A DNA stretch of 10,122 nucleotides from an uncultured Lachnospiraceae bacterium (GTDB lineage Bacteria > Bacillota > Clostridia > Lachnospirales > Lachnospiraceae), in assembly GCA_910577655.1 (NCBI GenBank), contig CAJTOW010000133.1:1-10122 (forward strand), written 5' to 3'. Positions within the stretch are counted from its first letter, which is position 1. Every line of letters begins with the position of its first letter. Positions 6,148 to 10,122 of this stretch are shown one piece after another. A model generated the notes under the pieces. That model was not told the origin of the DNA. It searched no databases and worked only from the letters and a program-made list of their open reading frames with translations. Both the position numbers and the translations under genes were made by a program.

Positions 6148-7068
6148 ATGGAACCAGACAAGTGCATTAAAGAATGGATCATCAACGATTACTTTACACC
6201 CAATATCAAAGCCGAGGTCATTCTGAATACGCTTCTGACGCCTTATGTGGCGGAGATTATAGAGGAACAGATGAAGGATCCCGGCAAAGACGGCCATAAG
6301 GGGTCTTTGGAGGGAGAATTGTCCTTTATTACCAAGGAAATGTCTATCATGGAATCGGAGGATGAGGATTCAGAGGTAAAAGGCATAAATGGAAACAGAG
6401 GGACGAAGATTGACTATGTCCTTGGGGACGAGAAGGCAATCTATCTGGTGGAGCTGAAGACGACAGACAGCAATACGAAGCAGGCAGAGCGGTACCTGGA
6501 GAATTGCTGTGGAAAAACATTCGGAGAGGTTTTCGGAAATAGGCTGCTCTCTATTATGAGAAGTGCTTTCGGTACAACCTATAGACAGAAGTTTCCTGAA
6601 CCTTTGGAATCATCTGAGGATATTGTGGGACCGCAGTGGAAGGAGGAAAATCTGTCAGAAGCCTTTTCACTGGTATTCGAACCTGATATTCTTAAAGGAT
6701 TTCGTAACATAAATGAGTCTTATATGAGGAAGCTTCCCACTGAAAAATATGCCAATGCAGCCAGAGAGCTGATTCGAAAGGCCGGCTGGACCCAGAAAGA
6801 CGGAACCCGTTCGCGGAAATACCTTTACACCGCAGGCCAGCTTCTGGAGTATTGTAAAAAATATCAGCGCACCTTATGGGATAAACCCTTACAACTCATT
6901 TACCTGACGCCTCAAGGGAAATGCCCTTCTGATAAATTAAAGAAGAAAGAAGCGGAGGATTTTTATATTGGCAGTCTCAGCCTGGGTAAGGCCAGTGAAT
7001 ATTTGAAAAACAGACAGGAAGATGAGATGGCCCAGCTGCTGTACGACATTATAAAAGACTGTTTATAA
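6148..7068 (+). CDS. PD-(D/E)XK nuclease superfamily protein
   Basis: The product has 306 residues. The ATG at 6148 is chosen because it follows AAAGGGA (6136-6142) and lies downstream of the promoter at 6049-6078; in-frame codons up to 6010 look unlike the rest. The nuclease core is seen as KIDYVLGDEKAIYLVELKTT, with D89, then E102 and K104 in the E-x-K strand. QAERY (Q112, Y116) follows as the QxxxY motif seen in RecB/Cas4-type nucleases. E55 or E57 in SLEGELSF could supply the upstream acidic ligand. No helicase, methylase or zinc-finger partner is fused. The C-terminal half (about 170-306) has a Lys-rich helix-like region of unclear role. Visibly more A+T rich than the flanking genes, a hint of transfer. 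Likely a metal-dependent DNA or RNA endonuclease or exonuclease; biological target unknown. It heads the run of genes to the right end. Confidence 0.72.
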   Translation: MEPDKCIKEWIINDYFTPNIKAEVILNTLLTPYVAEIIEEQMKDPGKDGHKGSLEGELSFITKEMSIMESEDEDSEVKGINGNRGTKIDYVLGDEKAIYLVELKTTDSNTKQAERYLENCCGKTFGEVFGNRLLSIMRSAFGTTYRQKFPEPLESSEDIVGPQWKEENLSEAFSLVFEPDILKGFRNINESYMRKLPTEKYANAARELIRKAGWTQKDGTRSRKYLYTAGQLLEYCKKYQRTLWDKPLQLIYLTPQGKCPSDKLKKKEAEDFYIGSLSLGKASEYLKNRQEDEMAQLLYDIIKDCL

Positions 7069-7093
7069 GACCAGAGAAAGAGAGGGGCAAACA

Positions 7094-7768
7094 ATGCCTG
7101 ACATTATCATTCACCGGGGCAGCAGTCAGATTGGCGGGTGCTGTACCGAGATCAGCACAGGAGAAAGCCGTACTCTTATTGATTTCGGAGCGAATCTCCC
7201 GGGGATGGATCAGACTGCCCAAACGAAGGACTCGGAGATGCTCCAAAAGGTTTTCGGATTCCGCCGGGACGGGGCGGTCCTGTTTACCCATTGCCACGGC
7301 GACCATTACGGACTGTTCAAAAAGATTCCGCAGGACATCCCCATGTACATTGGCCCCCTGGCCAGGGACATCCTCAGTATCATTGTCTCCTGTATTGACT
7401 GGGATGTACGGGAAGAGGGGCTTTCCCTGGTAGAGCGGATGAATGTCTATCAGGCCGGAGTGTGGATGACTCCCGTTCCCGGCATCCGGGTTCTTCCTCT
7501 GTATGTGGATCATTCCGCGCCGGATTCCTATATGTTCTGCATCCAGGCATCTGGCAGGACGATTCTGTTTACCGGGGATTTTCGGGATCACGGCATCATT
7601 GGGCAATGTAACCATATGGAAGGAGGGCTGCATTATGATGAAGACTGGCGAAGAGGCGAAAAGACTGACGCCTGCCAGGGAACAGGAGGCTGCGGTGTCA
7701 GAACAGGAAAGGATTGCAGGAGGCATGTACGGCCTTCTTGTGGGGGACGCCCTGGGGGTGCCTTATGA
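7094..7768 (+). CDS. RNase J-like MBL-fold protein, truncated before beta-CASP
   Basis: The start at ATG 7094 follows AGAGGGG (7081-7087), 25 bp after the nuclease stop. Residues 1 to about 167 follow the N-terminal MBL half of RNase J-like/beta-CASP hydrolases: IHRGSSQIGG, LIDFGANL, FTHCHGDH (H66, H68, D70, H71), PLYVDHSAPDSY (H140) and FTGDFRDHG (D162). After that point homologues continue with a beta-CASP domain and a final histidine ligand. Here the sequence turns into Gly/Arg/Cys-rich residues that are simply the ADP-ribosylglycohydrolase gene read in the wrong frame (134-nt overlap). The missing last ligand and RNA-binding domain make normal activity unlikely. It is best seen as a remnant left by a deletion with one end near 7597-7625. 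An expressed minimal MBL protein of about 170-224 residues remains possible. Confidence 0.65.
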   Translation: MPDIIIHRGSSQIGGCCTEISTGESRTLIDFGANLPGMDQTAQTKDSEMLQKVFGFRRDGAVLFTHCHGDHYGLFKKIPQDIPMYIGPLARDILSIIVSCIDWDVREEGLSLVERMNVYQAGVWMTPVPGIRVLPLYVDHSAPDSYMFCIQASGRTILFTGDFRDHGIIGQCNHMEGGLHYDEDWRRGEKTDACQGTGGCGVRTGKDCRRHVRPSCGGRPGGAL

Positions 7769-8663
7769 ATTTTACGGGGCGGAGGAACTTCCACCCTATG
7801 AAGAGATTGAGATGACGCCGCCTGCCGGCTTTGCCAAGACATATCCGAATGTGGATGCCGGGACATGGTCGGATGACGGGGCGCAGGCATTGTGCCTGAT
7901 GGACAGTCTCCTGAAAAACGATGGATTTTCCCTGGTCGATTATTCGGACGCGCTCCTTGCCTGGTATGAGGAGGGCATCTGGGCAGTGGACGGAGTCGTG
8001 TTTGACGTGGGGGTCCAGACGGCGTCTGCTCTTTGCGCTTATAAAAGCGGGCTCGCCCCGGCAGACTGCGGTATGGTGAATCCGGAGGGGAAGGGGAACG
8101 GCGCGCTGATGCGGGTTCTGCCTCTCGCCCTATGGCATTTTCTGCGGGGGAACACAGATCAGGAGAAACGGGACCGGGAGCTGGTGAGGGATGCCCACAG
8201 CCAGTGCCGGATCACCCACGGCCACATGTGTAATCAGGTCTGTTCGGCCCTGTATTGTCTTGTGGCCATGGCTTTGCTTGAGGGGCATGGCAGCCGGGAT
8301 GCGATCCAGAGGGGGATCCGCACTCTCCGCTTCATTTACCGGGACCAGCCGGAGTATGGGCAGGAGATGGAGTGGAGCATCCGTCCGGATCTTCCATGGG
8401 AAGGGAACGGAACCGGCTATGTGATTGATTGCCTTCGCAGCGCCTTTATGATCCTGGAGCAGGCGTCCGGCTACGAGGACGGAGTGAAGCGGGCCGTCCT
8501 CCTTGGAAATGATACGGACACCACCGCCTGCGTCGCGGGCGGCCTCCTGGGGATCCGGTATGGCATACAGGGGATCCCGAAACGCTGGCTGCGGACACTG
8601 AAGGAGCGGGAAAAGGCAGAACGCCTTCTGACGGATCTGCAGGCGGGACGGAGTGTGTTATGA
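7635..8663 (+). CDS. ADP-ribosylglycohydrolase (DraG/ARH family)
   Basis: The product has 342 residues. The ATG at 7635 follows GGAAGGAGGG (7618-7627), 7 nt away; a second ATG is adjacent. The all-helical ADP-ribosylglycohydrolase family is recognised by GLLVGDALGVPYEF (33-46), GTWSDDG (76-82; the S-D-D form of the T-D-D metal site), GNGALMRVLP (154-163), ITHGH (193-197) and GNDTDTTACVAGGLLG (291-306; D293 and D295 for the second metal). The full pair of metal sites is present, so hydrolysis of ADP-ribose linkages on protein, nucleic acid or small molecules is likely. No ADP-ribosyltransferase gene is visible nearby as a partner. Clearly more G+C rich than the nuclease two genes upstream. The start region overlaps the false tail of the truncated MBL gene. 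Cytosolic. Confidence 0.9.
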   Translation: MMKTGEEAKRLTPAREQEAAVSEQERIAGGMYGLLVGDALGVPYEFYGAEELPPYEEIEMTPPAGFAKTYPNVDAGTWSDDGAQALCLMDSLLKNDGFSLVDYSDALLAWYEEGIWAVDGVVFDVGVQTASALCAYKSGLAPADCGMVNPEGKGNGALMRVLPLALWHFLRGNTDQEKRDRELVRDAHSQCRITHGHMCNQVCSALYCLVAMALLEGHGSRDAIQRGIRTLRFIYRDQPEYGQEMEWSIRPDLPWEGNGTGYVIDCLRSAFMILEQASGYEDGVKRAVLLGNDTDTTACVAGGLLGIRYGIQGIPKRWLRTLKEREKAERLLTDLQAGRSVL

Positions 8664-8712
8664 ATGGTGGGAGAAGCTTATTTTTCTCCAAAAAGATAAG
8701 GGGCAGGAGAAC

Positions 8713-9564
8713 ATGATTGTGGATTTTGAAATAACCGATCCCAGGTACTGCGTGAAGATTCCGGTTCCGGAGCTGGGGAAAGAAATAAAAATAACCCTGA
8801 GGAAACTGAAAAAGGCTTTTTATTGGGAAGATGGGCTCATGGAAGTAGTAATGGATATTGAGTACGGTGAAGATTATTGCTGGCAGTCTATGGCAGGTGT
8901 TTCGTTAAAAGGGAAATGCCTACTGGAAATTGTGGAGGAAGCACTGTATCAGAATATCCGCCGTAATCTGATGGGCGAGGTCGATGGATACCGCCGCCTT
9001 CCTGAGCTTCCATCCACTTGTGGGTTTTTCTACCGGTATACGTTCCGGAAGCTTTGCTGGTGGCTCAGAGAACAGGCGGAGTTTTCCTTTGATATTGAGG
9101 GGAAGGCGGAAGACGGTTCTGCCATAAGGGCAAAGTACAGAAGCGACGGCTGGTGGGGGAACGCTGAAAGACGGGGCATGGCCGTGGGGAAAAGAAGATG
9201 CGGTGGCGGACCAGAAAGTGATCGCCGTATACTACCACGATTATTGCTATGTAAAACCGGATGGAACCATGTCCTCCAAAAAAATGCGTTTCTGGTATTA
9301 TATGGTGAGAGGCGAAAGGTGCAAAGAAGGCGGCTGGCGCTTTTATGGGCTGATCTGCCGGAGGACATGGAAATGGGGGAGATTTTTGTCGGAGAACGGG
9401 GGGAAGAACAGTTTTTGCCATATCTTCCTGCCGAGGCCATGCGAATGCCGGAGATCTTCGGGCAGCGGTTGGAGGATGTCCTGAAAGAGAATGGGGAGCC
9501 GGGATGGGAAAGGCTGGTCTGCGGCCAGAATACAAGAGATATATGGAAAGAAAAAAATCCATGA
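8713..9564 (+). CDS. unrecognised protein, probably with two compensating frameshifts
   Basis: I do not recognise this family. The ATG at 8713 follows GGGGCAGGAGA (8700-8710); an earlier GTG at 8653 would overlap the previous stop. The annotated frame is open for 283 codons, but its character changes twice. Residues 1-149 read naturally. Residues 150-214 become Arg/Leu/Gly-rich and shadow-like, while the +1 frame over the same bases reads naturally (for example VIAVYYHDYCYVKPDGTMSS). From about 215 (LPEDMEMGEIFVGERGEEQF) the original frame is again natural. One extra G in the G5 run at 9155-9159 and one lost base at 9353-9357 would explain this. The restored protein is about 283 residues, rich in aromatic residues, with no signal peptide or membrane span. 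It lies 49 bp after the ADP-ribosylglycohydrolase gene, without an evident promoter. Confidence 0.6.
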   Translation: MIVDFEITDPRYCVKIPVPELGKEIKITLRKLKKAFYWEDGLMEVVMDIEYGEDYCWQSMAGVSLKGKCLLEIVEEALYQNIRRNLMGEVDGYRRLPELPSTCGFFYRYTFRKLCWWLREQAEFSFDIEGKAEDGSAIRAKYRSDGWWGNAERRGMAVGKRRCGGGPESDRRILPRLLLCKTGWNHVLQKNAFLVLYGERRKVQRRRLALLWADLPEDMEMGEIFVGERGEEQFLPYLPAEAMRMPEIFGQRLEDVLKENGEPGWERLVCGQNTRDIWKEKNP

Positions 9565-9995
9565 ATCCGGAATGGAGACAAGAAGCGAAAGAAAGGCTTG
9601 GGTATCTCATTGGGAAAGGTCTGGAATGCCGGGCTTCGGAATGGTTCGGACAAGGCAGTCCGGCCCTCTGCATACAAAACGCCGACAAGGTATCTGGTAT
9701 CTTTTGCTGCGAGAATATTTTGGATGTCCTGATGGCTACGGAACAGTGCGAGGAAGAATATGGGATATGTATCTATTATGTGATGGCGGTGCCCATGCTT
9801 TCCTGTGTTTCGCTGGCCATGCTCTATGTGGGAGGCAATCCGAAAGAGTGGGAACATGAGTGGCAGGAATTGAAGCAACAGATCCCCACCGTCATTACCA
9901 CCCGTCTTTCTGGCAGCGGGGATGAAAAGGAAGGCAGGGAGATTGGGGCCACCCGTATCAGGATCGTGGACGGTGGACTGATCCGGGTGTCATAA
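9561..9995 (+). CDS. unrecognised protein, ATGA-coupled to the gene before
   Basis: The product has 144 residues from the ATG at 9561, which overlaps the TGA of the preceding gene as ATGA, a common sign of translational coupling. The frame is also open upstream, with possible starts at 9543 and 9504; the latter has GGGGAG at 9493-9498 and would give 163 residues. The N-terminus is charged (MNPEWRQEAKERLGYLIGKG), followed by a Cys-containing central part (SGIFCCENILDVLMATEQ), a hydrophobic patch (ICIYYVMAVPMLSCVSLAML, about 73-92) and a mixed C-terminus. The hydrophobic patch could be one buried strand or helix rather than a membrane span. No motif I know. Its coupling to the previous gene suggests the two products act together. 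Confidence 0.55.
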   Translation: MNPEWRQEAKERLGYLIGKGLECRASEWFGQGSPALCIQNADKVSGIFCCENILDVLMATEQCEEEYGICIYYVMAVPMLSCVSLAMLYVGGNPKEWEHEWQELKQQIPTVITTRLSGSGDEKEGREIGATRIRIVDGGLIRVS

Positions 9996-10024
9996 ACCTT
10001 ATACTCAAAAGCAGGGAGGACACT

Positions 10025-10081
10025 ATGGTTAAAGAGGAGAAAATGCCGAAGCTGGAGCGTCAGCTCGAGCTGTATTTGTAA
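10025..10081 (+). CDS. 18-residue peptide ORF with strong ribosome binding site
   Basis: The peptide reads MVKEEKMPKLERQLELYL. It is preceded by AGGGAGGA (10013-10020) only 4-5 nt from the ATG, a better site than those of several larger genes here. It is amphipathic and charged, helix-compatible. It starts 29 nt after the previous gene and ends 13 nt before a further start at 10095, whose ribosome binding site overlaps its last codons. It could be a leader peptide that opens the next gene for translation, a real small protein, or the front of a frameshifted gene that once continued into the 10095 frame. Too short for certainty. Confidence 0.35.
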   Translation: MVKEEKMPKLERQLELYL

Positions 10082-10094
10082 AGAAGGCATTTTG

Positions 10095-10122
10095 ATGGTT
10101 TTAACATTGTTTATTTGTATCT
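10095..10122 (+). CDS. start of a hydrophobic protein, cut by the window end
   Basis: ATG at 10095 follows AAGAAGG (10081-10087) by 7 nt and opens a frame reading MVLTLFICI up to the window edge. The first residues are hydrophobic, as in a membrane anchor or small membrane protein. Nothing more can be said from nine codons. By spacing it continues the same transcript. Confidence 0.3.

Noticed and set aside
7503..7640. MBL and ADP-ribosylglycohydrolase as one protein joined by a +1 frameshift
   Set aside because: Both frames are open over 7503-7768, but the ADP-ribosylglycohydrolase has its own strong ribosome binding site and ATG at its natural domain start, and the MBL domain would still lack its last half.
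9030..9878. Long open frame on the minus strand (282 codons)
   Set aside because: It is antisense to two plus-strand genes, is Ser/Pro/Arg/His-rich without domain motifs, and has no supporting promoter context.
1..10122. CRISPR array, insertion sequence, integrase or tRNA
   Set aside because: No regularly spaced repeats with unique spacers, no transposase or recombinase motifs, and no cloverleaf-like sequence were seen. The only regular repeat is the in-frame coding array at 2-262.

Overview
The window looks like a chromosomal segment of a Gram-positive, moderately GC-rich gut clostridium, most likely Lachnospiraceae. The reasons are strong AGGAGG-type ribosome binding sites before most genes, canonical sigma-A promoters, a DUF6128-type C-terminal domain (a family I associate with Lachnospiraceae), and the general style of the proteins. 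No rRNA, tRNA, CRISPR array, integrase or transposase was found. The species assignment is inference.

Left part (1-4173). The window opens inside a gene whose product carries a Pro/Ser/Gly-rich tract of 14-residue tandem repeats followed by a DUF6128-like domain. Next comes a divergent regulatory unit. A TetR-family repressor gene reads leftward. A two-gene operon reads rightward and encodes a cytosolic B3-like metallo-beta-lactamase-fold hydrolase and a 14-helix DHA2-type MFS exporter. The shared control region (1602-1890) holds back-to-back promoters with -35 boxes 7 bp apart and a repeated operator-like sequence next to the exporter-operon promoter. It also holds an unusually long, structured leader for the repressor gene. 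The simplest reading is a ligand-responsive hydrolase-plus-efflux module.

Middle part (4174-5964). A non-coding stretch of about 320 bp leads to tadA, the tRNA A34 deaminase. A GTG-started PPP-type metallophosphatase follows. Each has its own recognisable promoter.

Right part (6049-10122). One promoter (TTGCGG-18-TATACT) precedes a run of closely spaced same-strand genes. In order these are a stand-alone PD-(D/E)XK nuclease with a RecB-like QxxxY motif, an RNase J-like MBL protein cut off before its beta-CASP domain, a DraG-type ADP-ribosylglycohydrolase, two unrecognised proteins, an 18-residue peptide ORF and the start of a hydrophobic protein. The MBL reading frame runs 134 nt out of frame into the ADP-ribosylglycohydrolase gene, which marks it as a decayed or rearranged gene. 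The first unrecognised gene appears to carry two compensating single-base shifts that scramble about 65 residues. The second is joined to it by an ATGA overlap directly after an A7 run. Base composition changes sharply along this run (about 35% GC in 6661-6720 against about 63% in 8041-8100, counted by hand), which suggests assembly from different sources. This is the part of the window most likely to hold something undescribed. A defence or nucleic-acid/ADP-ribose processing role is only inference from the enzyme types.
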